From positions 19,054,501-19,118,500 of the forward strand of contig CANTUV010000007.1 in NCBI GenBank assembly GCA_947685225.1: DNA of 64,000 bases. The letters are read 5' to 3'. The DNA is from Garcia nutans. Taxonomy: Eukaryota > Streptophyta > Magnoliopsida > Malpighiales > Euphorbiaceae. Shown piece by piece: positions 10,806 through 21,484 of the stretch. The notes beneath the pieces are model-generated. The model ran no database searches. It worked only from the letters and a program-made list of their open reading frames with translations, and was not told where the DNA came from. The position numbers were made by a program, and so were the translations under genes. Each line of letters starts with the position of its first letter. Position 1 is the stretch's first letter.

Positions 10806-12772
10806 TGTGAGCGGGGATTTTTGCCCCCAATCCCGGTGGAATGGTTCTTGCGACTTCGGCACTGTTTAGGCTCAGGGCCTTAGAGAACGCGGACCTAAGT
10901 CCAGAGAAAATAGAGTCGCCACCCGTACAGGTCAGAAAAAAGAAAGGGGTGGATGACTTGATTTCTAACGAATCCCCAACCCCCTAATGGGTTTGAAAAG
11001 TTGGGTACATGTGGGGAAGGTGAGAAATGGCCCAGCACCCCCACAACGCCCGGTTCATTATAACCGGCCTCCTTTACAGGTCTTAATATTATAAAATTCT
11101 TAAATATAACAACATTATCCATATTACACACAATAATTAAAAGAAAGCATTAATATATTAAAATCAAAGCAAGGTCCAAGCAATACAAAATAAATGGACA
11201 CCCATCCAAAGATGGAAATATGTCCTTACATCACATGCCTAAATAGGACACCCACCGAAAGGTAGAAACATGTCCTTTACATAGGTTCTAAAATAGAAAA
11301 GCAAATTAGATTACATGATATTTAACTAATGAGGTACCCATCAAGTGGAAACATACCTCTTACAACATTTTGAAACCTAAATAAATTGATAAAAGTAAAT
11401 AACCATTCATCAAAGGTGTTAAACATCAATAGAAAGTAAACATCCATCCATGATAAATTAAATAAACCAAGCATTGAACTTAAATAAATTAAAGCATAAG
11501 AAATAAATCAAAGCATAATCAAATATAGAATTGAATAAGGCAAATAAAAATCTAAATTATAGCTACTGTTTCCATTTTGGGTCCTTTATTTCATGTGTTT
11601 AGGGTTTTGGATTTTAAAGAATTAGGCTACTCTGACTTTAAGAGAAATAAAATAGATTGAGGATTTTATGTTTTAAAAGGTTGGTAAGACTCTTTGATTA
11701 ACCAAACTAGGCTTTATGATGTAAAATCGTGAAACTAGAATTTGGACTCTTTAAAACACTTTTAATTTTTTACTGTGTGAAATTAAAATGTTTGTGTTTT
11801 TATTGTTTTTAAAATTATAAAGGATTAGGGTTTAGAAAAAATTAGGGTTTAAGGTTTTAAAGTGGTTAGGGTTTACTATTTTGGGTTTGGAATTTGCATT
11901 TGGGTTTAGTGTTTTAGAATTAGGGTTTCGGTGGATGCTTAGGTTTTTTAGAATCTAGAAAAAGCAATTTATAATTTTATGAAAGTAGACCAACGATTTA
12001 AGGTTTATATAAATAAAAAAGGTGTTTTTAGGGTTTGTTGTAAGAAACAAAATCAAATTTTGGTTTTATTGAAAAACATGTTCAATTAGGGTTTTAAGAT
12101 TTTGAAGGAGTAAAAATAACAATTTTAAGTCTTTTTGGAAAATAAAGCAACGAATTAGTGTTTTTAACTTTAGAAAAACTAAATTAAAGTTCTAGGATTT
12201 TTTATTTTGAAAGCCACAATTTCATAATCTAAGCTACTGTGAAAAATATAGCAAAAAGAATTTAATATATACCTCTTTTTGATGGTTCCTCCAAAAAATT
12301 ATTTTTTCTTGGATGAACAAAAACAAAGGCAGTTGTTGCCTTTTCGTTTGTTAATTCTTTTCTGCTCCCTAAAAAAAAACCAGCTTGATTCTAGTTTTCC
12401 TTCACAGATTCAGTTTCAAAACTCTCTGAATTTCGTCCCAATTTCTGATTGCTTTTTCTCTCCTTCTACCTCCCTTATTTATAGAAGAATTCCATTCCTA
12501 ATCCTAATTACTCACGACATACAATATAGAATAAGAAAAGGAAACCGAAACCTAATTGTATTAGGTTTCAAAAAATTTGCCCTGGCGAAAAAATTTGCCG
12601 CAGGAAAAATTACGCTGGCGAAATAATTTGCTGCAGCAGGGGACGGGGAACGGCTTGTGGGCCATTTAGCCCACAGGAAACTCCTGCGGGCGAAATGGCC
12701 CACTGCCAAGCCCGCTAGTGGTTTTCGGCGATAATTTTTATATCGCCGATTTTTCCGTCGCCGATTTTTATT

Positions 12773-12805
<33 letters not shown>

Positions 12806-12912
12806 AATAAAAATTAGATAATAAAGAAAAAATTATTTAATTAAGGAAAAAATTTATTTTAGACCAATTAAAATATATTGGACCGGACTGGGTCAAAAAT
12901 TAAGGGTCTACA
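10806..12912 (-). repeat. Tat element 5' LTR
   Basis: On the minus strand the LTR opens TGTAGACCCTTAATTTTTG at 12912 and closes CA at 10806, next to the primer site, giving about 2.1 kb. Its U3 part holds GC-rich inverted motifs (for example GTGGGC...GCCCAC at about 12657-12674), a TATA box near 12480, and at least seven AAACCCTA/AAACCCTT-like telo-box motifs in sense orientation between 11590 and 12100. No protein-coding frame is supported inside it. The partner LTR is outside the window, so identity and age cannot be read. Confidence 0.8.
12476..12484 (-). promoter_or_regulatory. Candidate TATA box of the Tat LTR
   Basis: CTATAAATA on the minus strand, about 430 bp into the LTR, is a perfect plant TATA consensus in an otherwise moderately GC-rich stretch. 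Transcription would start about 30 bp downstream, near 12445. Confidence 0.5.
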
Positions 12913-14334
12913 CGCCGATTTTATTATCAAGTGCTTTACCACTTCTTAAGACTGTGACTGCTTTTCTTGCTCCGGTTGGCTTGGAAATTTTCCTTTTTGA
13001 TTAGCTTGCAGTTGATTAGCCAATTGACCCACTTGAGTTTCTACCTTTTTAAGTGAGGCTTCCAAAGAATCAAGTCATTTGTTGTTCACCTATTGATATT
13101 GAGTGCTTATTTGAATGAAAGCATTCAAATTATCTTCAAGTGAAGGCTTCTTGACTTGCTCATGATTTGAAATTTGCCCTTGAAATTGGGGTCCCCTTTG
13201 ATAAGGTTGGAATGAATACTGAGGTGGAACTTGTTGTTGGTTCTTCCATTAAAAATTAGGGTGATTTCTCCAATCGGAGTTATAAGAATTTGAGTACAGG
13301 TAATTCCTTCCCCTTTGTTGGAACCCTTCAAAAGCAAAAGCTTGCTCTTGCCCTTCTTAGAATTGGTCAAAGTTTGAAGGACATACATTTGCATTGTGGC
13401 CTACCGCACCACATGATGCACATGATTCTTAACTTGGCACCGACAAGTTTCCTCTAGCATTCAACAATTTAACTTGCCTTGTCAACTCGGCAATTTTCCT
13501 TGCCATTTTTGTGTTTGCATTCAGCTCATATGCTCCTCTTCTCCTTTCCCCAATACTTTTTTGTTAAGAAATTACTCCCAACATTTTAAATAATGCGATC
13601 ATTTCAGCAACTGTTTTCTCACCCATTACCCCTCCTGCAGCATTATCCACTATGTTTTGACATTGTTGAGTTAGCCTATCATAGAAGAACTTATTGAACA
13701 ATTGTTGTGCATAATAATGATAAGGGCATTGAAACAATAGAGATTTGAAGTGATCCCAAGCCTCATGAAATGGTTCCCCATCAAATTGGGTGAAAGTTGC
13801 AATACTCCCCCTAAGCTCCTTTGTCTTTTGGTGTGAATACAATTTTCCCATGAATTTGTTATACACTTCGGTCCAAGCGGTCAAAGAATTTTTTGGTAAA
13901 GTCACCAGTAATGCTTTTGCCCTATCTTTCAAACTATATGAGAAACATCTCATTTTGAGTTCATCCTCTGTTAATGCTTGCAAAGGGAAAGTATGCAGTG
14001 TTGTGTAAAAATATCGAATGAAGTTGAGAGGATCTTCATTTGGCAATCCATTGAAGGATGGGAGCAAATTGTAATGAGTGTTTTTGAGTTCATAATTTCT
14101 TGCTGCATTGCTCAACCGGATATAAGATGTGGTTACTCAAATGATTGATCGGGCAAACTCCTTCATAGGTGGTTCCTCTATGTCACCCATTTCTACTTCT
14201 GTGTCCTCCTCAAATTGCTTGTCTGTTTCTTCTCCTTCTTGTCCCAAGGGATCTAATCCTTTGGTTCTTGGGAGTTTATGAATATCGTCTATATATGGAA
14301 CAAGTTCATTTCCTTGAGACCTTCGTCCTTGCAT
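12913..14334 (-). pseudogene. Athila-like gag (element 1)
   Basis: The ATG is at 14334 and the leader from the primer site is about 80 bp. After an acidic start and a stop near 14137, the core reads LLPSFNGLPNEDPLNFIRYF, RCFSYSLKDRAKALLVTLP and FTQFDGEPFHEAWDHFKSLL, the classic Athila gag pattern (Retrotrans_gag). A zinc knuckle CASCGAVGHNANVC (C-X2-C-X4-H-X4-C) is readable at about 13390-13432 in a neighbouring frame. The C-terminal part (NSDWRNHPNF, KKPSLEDNLNAFIQIS) parallels the gag end of Athila-like element 2 at 22726. Several stops (near 14137, 13564, 13430, 13370, 13250 and 13090) show long decay. The frame ends at the Tat insertion. Confidence 0.8.
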
Positions 14335-14416
14335 AAATCACCTAGGTAATTCAAAAAGGAACACTTTAAACAATTAAAAAATTAAAATAAAAGAATCAAA
14401 CTATTAACAACAATTT

Positions 14417-14436
14417 CCTTCCCCAGCGGCGTGCCA
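14417..14436 (-). promoter_or_regulatory. Athila-like element 1 primer binding site
   Basis: The minus strand reads TGGCACGCCGCTGGGGAAGG a few bases after the LTR end. It resembles the tRNA-Asp-type site TGGCGCCGTTGCCGGGGA known from Athila elements, with changes. Confidence 0.65.
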
Positions 14437-14442
14437 AAAACT

Positions 14443-16273
14443 TGTTGTGCTTGTTTAATTACTACTACAAAGTGACACTCACAAGTATACAAGGTAATTG
14501 TAGCAACGGTGATCACCCCAAGGTCGTCTCACAAGGAAGGAATTGTTTTGCAATAGTTTGATTAACAAATAAATTAAACTTGTGTGTGTGTTGTTGAATT
14601 GGTGAGTTGTAATTAAAATTTGAATGTAAAAATGAGTAGTAGTTGTGTAAGATCAATTCAATTCTAGGAATGGTGCCTAGGGTTGTAAGTCAATTTGATT
14701 AAATCTTGATTCACGAATTATCTATTAATATAACCTTGTATTTTAACTTATTTCTTGAGTTTATTAGTAATTACCAATTCATTAGTTTTTACATTTATGA
14801 ATTAACAACAACCAATTGTTTTGAAATTGCAAATTAAATAAACCCTAGAACTTATATTTCTAATTCATCTTAGGGTGGTTGATTACATAGTTTTGATATC
14901 GAATTTCACCTCCCGGTCCTTGTTCAATATTAAGTGATTAATAGGTGGCCAAACTATCAAACTAACTTTAAGTCCAATGCAATCAACCAATAACAAGGTA
15001 TACTATTGGAATTATCAAATGAATTCATTTAATCAAATCTACTACAACCCAAGGCATGAGTAAATTAGTTCATCATCAATTTAAAACAAATATCCATCTC
15101 AATATTCATCAAATCAAAATTATACATTGTAATATTAATGTTCATAATAAAACAATAACAGTCTAGAAATTAATTAAAAGAGAGAATATGAGAAACCCCT
15201 TGTAGACTCCAAGAGTTCAACTACTTGTCTTCCTCCTAGCTTCCACCTTGATGTATGATGAACAATTTCAAGCTCTCTTCAATAAATGGCTTTCTTTTTG
15301 AAGGATGGAATGGTAACTCTCTCAAGCTTACAACTCCAATCAAGCTTTCTTCAAACCCTAATCTTCTAAGGAGCTTCCTCACTCAATTTAATTCCCAAAC
15401 TTGATTAAATCTTGTCTATGAAAGAAATGAAAGATGAATGGAAATTGAAGATGAAGAGAGAATGGTGTCTCACCCTCCAAAAAAACAAGAATCAAAAATA
15501 AGAACAAGATAGCTTTCCAATAAAAACCAATGTGTATGTTATTCCATCCCTCTACTTTCAATTCCTTTTCATTTTTAAGACACCAACCATGTCTTGCCAA
15601 CTTACACACCACTCCTTGTCTCCCTCTGTTTATTTGTTTTTTATTTCTACCCATAAGTCCATCCACCTTTTTCTCATTTTTAATATTTCTTTTTAAAAAT
15701 AAAGAGTCTTTTATCCCCCCAGTTGTCTCTCACTTCGTGCAAAATAATTCAAGGGACCATATGAGACATGGTCAAGCCTTGAGTGACTTAGCCGTGTCAC
15801 TCATTCTTCTTGGGACACGGCCAAGCCTTGAGCCCGTGTCCATGGCTACCTCAATGTCTTCTTCCTTTTTCGAGTGAGACATGGCCAAGGCCTTGGCCAT
15901 GTCTCTTGACTGTGTTTTCTTCTGCCTCTCTACTTTTGTCTACTTCTTCTTGGTGATCTCCAGGTGGGACATGACCAAGGCCTTGGTCGTGTCATGTGAC
16001 ACGGCCAGTGGCTTGGCCGTGTCTCTTGAATGTGTCTTGCTTATGCCTTGTCTTTCCTGCCTTTTATGATAGACACAACCAAGTCATGAAGTGTCTTGGC
16101 AGTGTTCCATGATTTTTCACCATTTTGATCCATCAAATTTGAGTTAAAGCTCCATTATTTTGCACTTCAACCTAGATCAAACACTTCAAACAAACTTAAG
16201 CACAAATTTAAAGAAACATCAATCAAAAGCTAATAAAATGACAATAAAAATAAATACACAAATGATCAAAACA
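14443..16273 (-). repeat. Athila-like element 1 5' LTR
   Basis: On the minus strand the LTR starts TGTTTTGATCATTT at 16273 and ends close to 14443, a few bases before the primer site; about 1.83 kb. The first 520 bp contain an array of GACACGGCC/GGCCGTGTC motifs. The rest is AT-rich without a supported gene; open frames at 15388-15666 and 15530-16069 arise from this composition and from the array. Confidence 0.7.
15756..16110. repeat. GACACGGCC palindromic array (Athila LTR 1)
   Basis: About ten half-sites of the type GACACGGCCAAG or its complement CTTGGCCGTGTC, some mutated to GACATGGCC, alternate in both orientations with 15-40 bp spacing. Neighbouring half-sites can fold into GC-rich stems. 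Confidence 0.8.
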
Positions 16274-18200
16274 GCTGTAGCACGTGCAAAGGATCTAGAA
16301 TGTATTTCCTCAACATAAAGATGTGGAACATAGGATGAACGTGAGAAAGATCCAATGGCAAGTCCAAATGATATGCAACTGCTCCAACTCTCTCGATAAT
16401 CATGTACGGTCCAATGTACCTTGGTGCTAACTTACCCTTCTTACCGAACCTCATTACGCCTCTCATTGGTGAAACTTTTAAGAACACTAGATCACCCACA
16501 TCGAAAGGCACGTCTCTACATCTCGGATCTGCATAACTCTTATGATGGCTAGTTGCCATCCTTAGTCACTCTTGAATAATAGGAACTTTTTCAGATGTAA
16601 TCTGGACTAAATCAGGTCTTGCTATCAGTCTTTCACCAACTTCTACCTAGCAAATTAGGGATCTACATTTTCTGCCATAAAGAGCCTCATAAGGTGCCAT
16701 CTCGATACTAGTGTGGTAGCTATTATTATAAGCAAACTCGATCAATAGTAGATGCCAATCCCAATGGCTCCCAAAATCCAGTACACACATCTGAAGCATA
16801 TCCTCTAGAGCCTAAATGGTCCACTCAGATTGCCCATTAGTTTGAGGGTGAAAAGCTATACTGATGTCTAATCTTGTACCCAAAGCATGCTGTATTGACT
16901 TTCAAAATCTAGAAGTAAAATGAAGCCCTCTATCTGACACAATAGAAACTGAAATGCCATATAGACAAACTATTTTTTCCACGTATAGCTTAGCATACTT
17001 AGCCACTAAATAGTTTACTTTTACTGGAATAAAATGTGCTATCTTGGTCAACCAATCTACTATAACCCATATATAATCATACCGAAAAATGGTCTTAGGA
17101 AATCTAGCCATAAATTCGATGGTAATCCATTTCCATTTCCACTCAGGGATAGGTAGTGGCTGCAATAACCCAGAAGCCTTATGGTGTTCCAACTTAACCT
17201 ATTGATAAGTGAGGCATTTAGAAACAAATTCTGCAATATCTTTCTTCATGCCATTCCACCAATATATAACCTTCAAATCTCAATACATTTTGGTGGAACA
17301 TTGATGTACATTGTAAGCTGTAAGGTTTGCCTCTTCCATGATTTCTTTTCTTAAATTATCTACATCTGATACACACAGCCAGGAACCATTTTGTAGTACA
17401 CCCTTGTCACCTATCACAAAGTCTTTAGAGCTACCATCATGTACTTCTTCTATAATTTTGCATAGTTGTTAATCTCATCTCAGAGCTATCTTTATTCGTT
17501 CTATAAGAATTGAATGAACATGGAAATGTCCCAATAACACACATGAGTTGATCACTTCAAGCTATAGTCCCTTATCAAATAACTCCATCAATTCCTTAAT
17601 AATGAGTCGTCTCTCCACCACAATGTGAGATAGACTACCAGAAGATTTTTGACTCAAAGCATCAGCCATTGCCTTGCTCGGCTGATAAAGGATTGTGTAA
17701 TCATAATCCTTTAGAAGTTCTATCCACCTTCTCTGCCACATATTTAAATCCCTTTAGTAAAAAATATATTTCAGACTTTTATGATCCATGTATATCTCAC
17801 AAGTTTCTCCATATAAGTAGTGTCTCCAAATCTTCAATGCAAAAATTACAGCTGCCATCTCTAAGTCATGGCTAGGATAATTCTGGTCATGTCTCTTCAA
17901 CTGACAAGAAGCATAAGCAATTACTCTGCCATGTTGCATCAGTACACACCCAAGACCCACTCTAGAAGAGTTATAATATATGGTGTAACCACCGGTTCCT
18001 GAAGGCAAAGCCAACACTGGAGCAGAAGTAAGGCAATCCTTCAACCCCTGAAAACTCTCCTCACATGCCCTAGTCCAAACAAACCTAGCATTCTTGTGAG
18101 TTAACCAAGTTAAAGGAGCTGATATCTTCAAAAAATCTTGGATGAAGTGATGATAATATCCTGCTATCCAAAATCCTTTTAACTCTTTGTCAATGTGCTG
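16274..18200 (-). pseudogene. Tekay-like Gypsy pol fragment (RT end, RNase H, integrase)
   Basis: This is a decayed part of a chromovirus polyprotein. From 18200 down: the RT thumb region (AGYYHHFIQDF), RNase H (YYNSSRVGLGCVLMQHGRVIAYAS, MDHKSLKYIF), a linker, the integrase HHCC region near 17270-17200 (YWWNGMKKDIAEFVSKCLTYQ), the integrase core (WKWITIEFMARFP, IWVIVDWLTKIAHFIPV, VSIVSDRGLHFTSRF), then a C-terminal segment (GDLVFLKVSPMRGVMRFGKKGKLAPRY at 16495-16410). It ends at LHVLQLF where Athila-like element 1 begins. Many stops and shifts are present. It is similar in layout to the fuller copy at 27957-31451. At its upper end it is joined directly to Copia sequence. Confidence 0.75.
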
Positions 18201-18278
18201 GACTTGATTGGATTGAAATCTACTTACCATCCCAATGGAAAAGAAAATATTGAGCCTAGTACACATCATTGCATACAT
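17754..18278 (-). other. Chimeric open frame, Copia start and Gypsy end
   Basis: One open frame of 174 codons joins two unrelated retroelements. Its first about 25 residues (YAMMCTRLNIFFSIGMVSRFQSN) are the Copia RT/RNase H border region, and the rest (AGYYHHFIQDF onward) is Gypsy. The junction is near 18196-18215. It is a by-product of a deletion or insertion joint, not a gene. Confidence 0.6.
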
Positions 18279-18654
18279 TAGGCTTCTAACAACACTTGCA
18301 TAAGGGACATTTTTAATACATTCTATTTCTTATGGAGTTTTGGGGCATAGCCTTCGACTCAAGCTCCCACCTTTAGCGATAGGGGAATCAATAGGTTTAT
18401 AGTCATGCATATTGAACCACTCAAGTACTTCTTTATGTATGTCTCTTAGGTCTCCAAGAATATATGTGGCCTCACTTATGTCTTTCATCTTAAAACTGGT
18501 TCATAACTACCCATTAATGTGATCTAGAAACACTATCATTTCCAGCAATTAATATGTCATCAACATTTAAAGATATTATGAAAAAATTTATTTTCAAACA
18601 TTTAATGTATATTCAATGGCCCTTATCTATCATGGTAAAAGCATATGATATGAT
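18201..18654 (-). pseudogene. Copia element 1, RT end (piece 4)
   Basis: The minus strand reads a degraded Copia RT C-terminal region ending in the Copia-typical VPYAS...SLMYAMMCTR segment near 18300-18235. It continues piece 3 across a solo LTR insertion with TSD ATGAT. Beyond 18200 the sequence switches to Gypsy, so RNase H and the 3' LTR are missing. Confidence 0.65.
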
Positions 18655-20417
18655 TGTCACGGCCCGAATCCAAGGGCATGTGACTGACATTGAGGGGTAG
18701 GAAACTCGAGGTACCAGACCCTACAGTCAGCCTGACAAAAAAAAACAACAGTAAAAAATATTCAAACCATCACATCATTCATTAAATTGCATAACCAAAT
18801 ATAATAATTCAACATTTAGGATTTACAGAATCTCTAAAATTAGAAATTCAAACCAAAACAAAAATAAACATAATTTTCAAAAAAAAATTTCATACACAAA
18901 ATCCACTATCGGGAAAGAAAAGCAATGTCTCTGGACATTATCATAAATGCTCACCCTTAGAACCTGAAAAAAAATAGTGAGACAGGGGTGAGCATCTCGA
19001 CTCAGTGAATGATACCGGCCAATATACCTACTTGGTACCAATATTATAAATGTCATGCCAATGCATCATGTTAGTCATACATCCAATCATATAAACATCC
19101 AAGGATAGAATGTAGTCCATGGAAAATCACTCTAAACCTCAAATTAGAGGAGCCGATCCCCCTAACTGGCACTCTTATTCCAACATTGTCCCTTAATTCT
19201 AATTTATATGGGGTCCACCATTATATCCTCAGCCAAGCAGCTACTCGACTTACAAGCAGCGCTGAGCATAAAAATGCTCCCGCTGTCACGCCAGTTCTAA
19301 ATTCATCATACTTTCATCATTCATGCATTATCATAATCCAATCATATCTTATGTAGTTCCATATCATTCCAATTATATCCAGCAATCACAATTCAACATT
19401 ATCACATGTGTACACAACCACATACAAATGTAGAAATTCTAAAATTATAAATAGTGCATGATATTTATAATATTTATATACATACATATATTAAATATTA
19501 ATGCATGAAATACAGGAAAGTACATTAGAAAGTATTACTCATAGTTTAGAAGGAAAGACCCGGTCAACTGCTAGGTCCCGAGATGTCAAAATATTGAACC
19601 TGGCGGTCTGAATAAATTAGCAAAAAATATTACAATAATACAATTAAATGCTTTAGAATCAAGTATTTTATTTAACAATTTAAATTTAATTATTAAAATT
19701 TAATCATCATCCTTGCCAATACTATTTATTTAAAGTTCGATAAATTAATTAGTTAACGTGCAAAAATTTCTGTCAAAAATTAATACTGATCGGACCTTGC
19801 CAGCGTCTCACTGAAAAATTTTTTACAGAAGAATCTGGTGGAAAATTTGGTACCCAAGCATTCATCTCGATAAGAGAATTCCAAAAATATATATTACTCT
19901 CCCTCACTCGGTGGAATTTGGCCAAAAAATTGGTCAAAAGTTTCGGCCTTTGCCGAATTCAGGTCAAATTAAACTTGCTCCAAAAATTGCAAATGATATA
20001 CCAAAATGAAGCTCATAAGGAGAGGAGTTAAATGATACCTGAATCACTGAGAAAGAAGGCCAAAAAATGGTTGAAAAGTCCTATTAAAGTCATTGGCGGT
20101 ACACTGCCAGTGGACTTTAGAAGGCGCGTGAGCCGTCGTTCGGCGGCCATTAGCGGCTAGACTGGTGGCATTGGAAGCATCGTCGAGAGTGATTCTTCTA
20201 GTATAGATCTTGTCAAAATCTAAGGACCAGATGGTGGTAGATCTAAGATTTTCTCCGGTCTCTTTTCTCTCTCTCTCTCCTTTTTCTTTTTCTTTTCCTC
20301 CCTATCCTCCTTTTTCCTCTTTAACCGTAACTTTTATTTTTCTTTTTATTATTTATTATTATTATAATATTATATTATATATATAATTAATTAATTAATT
20401 TTTAAAGGGATATTACA
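18655..20417 (-). repeat. Solo LTR of a Tekay-like element (TSD ATGAT)
   Basis: A 1763-bp block with plus-strand ends TGTCACGGCC and GGGATATTACA is flanked by the 5-bp repeat ATGAT (18650-18654 and 20418-20422) inside Copia RT. The end GGGATATTACA matches the 5' border of the chromovirus LTR at 25255-27895, so the LTR reads on the minus strand. No internal coding region is present, as expected after LTR-LTR recombination. No gene is seen inside; the tail 20340-20410 is nearly pure A/T. Confidence 0.85.
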
Positions 20418-21484
20418 ATGATTGCAAACACATATAGCATTATCTTGAAGATTGCTTCAGGCCATAGATTGACTTTTTTAACCTACATATTTTATTTTCT
20501 TAGCCTTATTTGATTAAATCTACGGGTTGGTCCATATAGATTTCTTCATCTAGTTATTCATTAAGAAAAGTAGTTTTCACATTTGTTTGATGCAACTCAA
20601 GATCTAGTTTTGCCATTATTACTAATATCAACCTCATCGACACAAATCTCACAATAAGCAAAAATGTCTCTTTGTAGTCTATTCATTCCTGTTATGTATA
20701 CCCTTTTAATATGAGATGAGCATTATACCTCTCGATGTTGCCATAAGTCTTTCACTTGATTTTGAGAATCTAATTATTCTTAATGGCTTTGCGTTCTTTC
20801 GGCAGATCAACCAAATCCCAAACTCGATTTGACCTTATGGAGTCTAACTCCTCTTCCATCGCTTTCATTCTTTTACCCTTAACCGAAAATAAGAGAGCCT
20901 CTTTAAAGTTCCTAGGCTCTTCATTGTATTGAGACACAACCATAAATACCTCATCACTATCTTTGATATCGATGACGAGGAACAATCCATGATTGCTTCT
21001 CCTTAAATCAAAATCTTGAGGAATACTTTCTTCAAGTTCAATCGAAACATCAACTAAATCAAAATCCATAGGACTTCCATTAAAGTTAGGATTCATACTC
21101 CCATTCAGACTAGGATCACTCTCAGTTGGACTATTTGGTGGAGTTGAGTTCACCAAATTCCTCCCACTCAGATGAATTAGTCCTTGGAAACTTTGATCAT
21201 CGATTTCATATAAGTAGAACTCTTGATTTACATCGCCTGCATAGGAAAATCATCCCCAGAGAATGTGACATCTTGTGATTCAAACTCATGTGTCCTTCCA
21301 CTGTCTTTCTTATAGTTTATCTCATAAATATACTATTTTTTACCTCTTAGGCCTAATTTCCCATACTTATATAAGGTATTGTGTACATAAGCAGCATATC
21401 CCTAAGATTTGAGCATGCTTAGGTCGAGTTTTTGACCTATCTATAACTCATATGGAGTAGTTGGGATGGATTTATAGGGCACAC
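20418..21484 (-). pseudogene. Copia element 1, integrase end and RT start (piece 3)
   Basis: The longest open part (21156-20770) contains EPRNFKEALLFSVKGKRMKAMEEELDSI and RVWDLVDLPKERKAIKNN, the standard start of Copia RT (RVT_2); both are longer matches read in the sequence and given here in part only. Upstream, 21480-21200, is the decayed integrase C-terminal region (YKYGK, GKK) and linker. Stops and shifts are frequent. The piece is cut at 21484 by Athila-like element 2; the missing integrase core is at 43304-44522. Confidence 0.75.

Larger units (their letters stand above)
1..12912 (-). mobile_element. Tat/Ogre-like Ty3/Gypsy retrotransposon, 3' end outside window
   Basis: Reading on the minus strand from 12912 there is a 2.1-kb LTR, a primer binding site, gag, protease, RT, RNase H, a second RNase H and integrase, then a long 3' region that carries plus-strand (antisense) genes. 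No copy of the LTR is found between 1 and 3340, so the 3' LTR must lie left of the window and the element exceeds 12.9 kb. Great length, a dual RNase H, no chromodomain and antisense ORFs after integrase together fit the Tat/Ogre lineage; the lineage is inferred from those traits. The pol frame is nearly continuous but has several stop codons and at least one frameshift, so this copy is not autonomous. It is inserted in an Athila-like gag region that resumes at 12913. Confidence 0.85.
12913..16273 (-). mobile_element. Athila-like Gypsy element 1 (5' end; rest split off by the Tat insertion)
   Basis: The piece contains the 5' LTR, primer site and gag of a minus-strand Athila-like element. It is broken at 12912/12913 by the Tat element, and its pol must lie beyond the left edge. 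The LTR head resembles that of Athila-like element 2 at 21485, in opposite orientation. It is inserted in a Tekay-like pol fragment that resumes at 16274. Confidence 0.75.

Noticed and set aside
11590..12100. Interstitial telomere tract
   Set aside because: Motifs are scattered and variable, not tandem TTTAGGG; better read as telo-box-like promoter motifs.
15756..16110. CRISPR-like array
   Set aside because: Half-sites alternate in orientation, spacers are irregular, and the context is a plant LTR.
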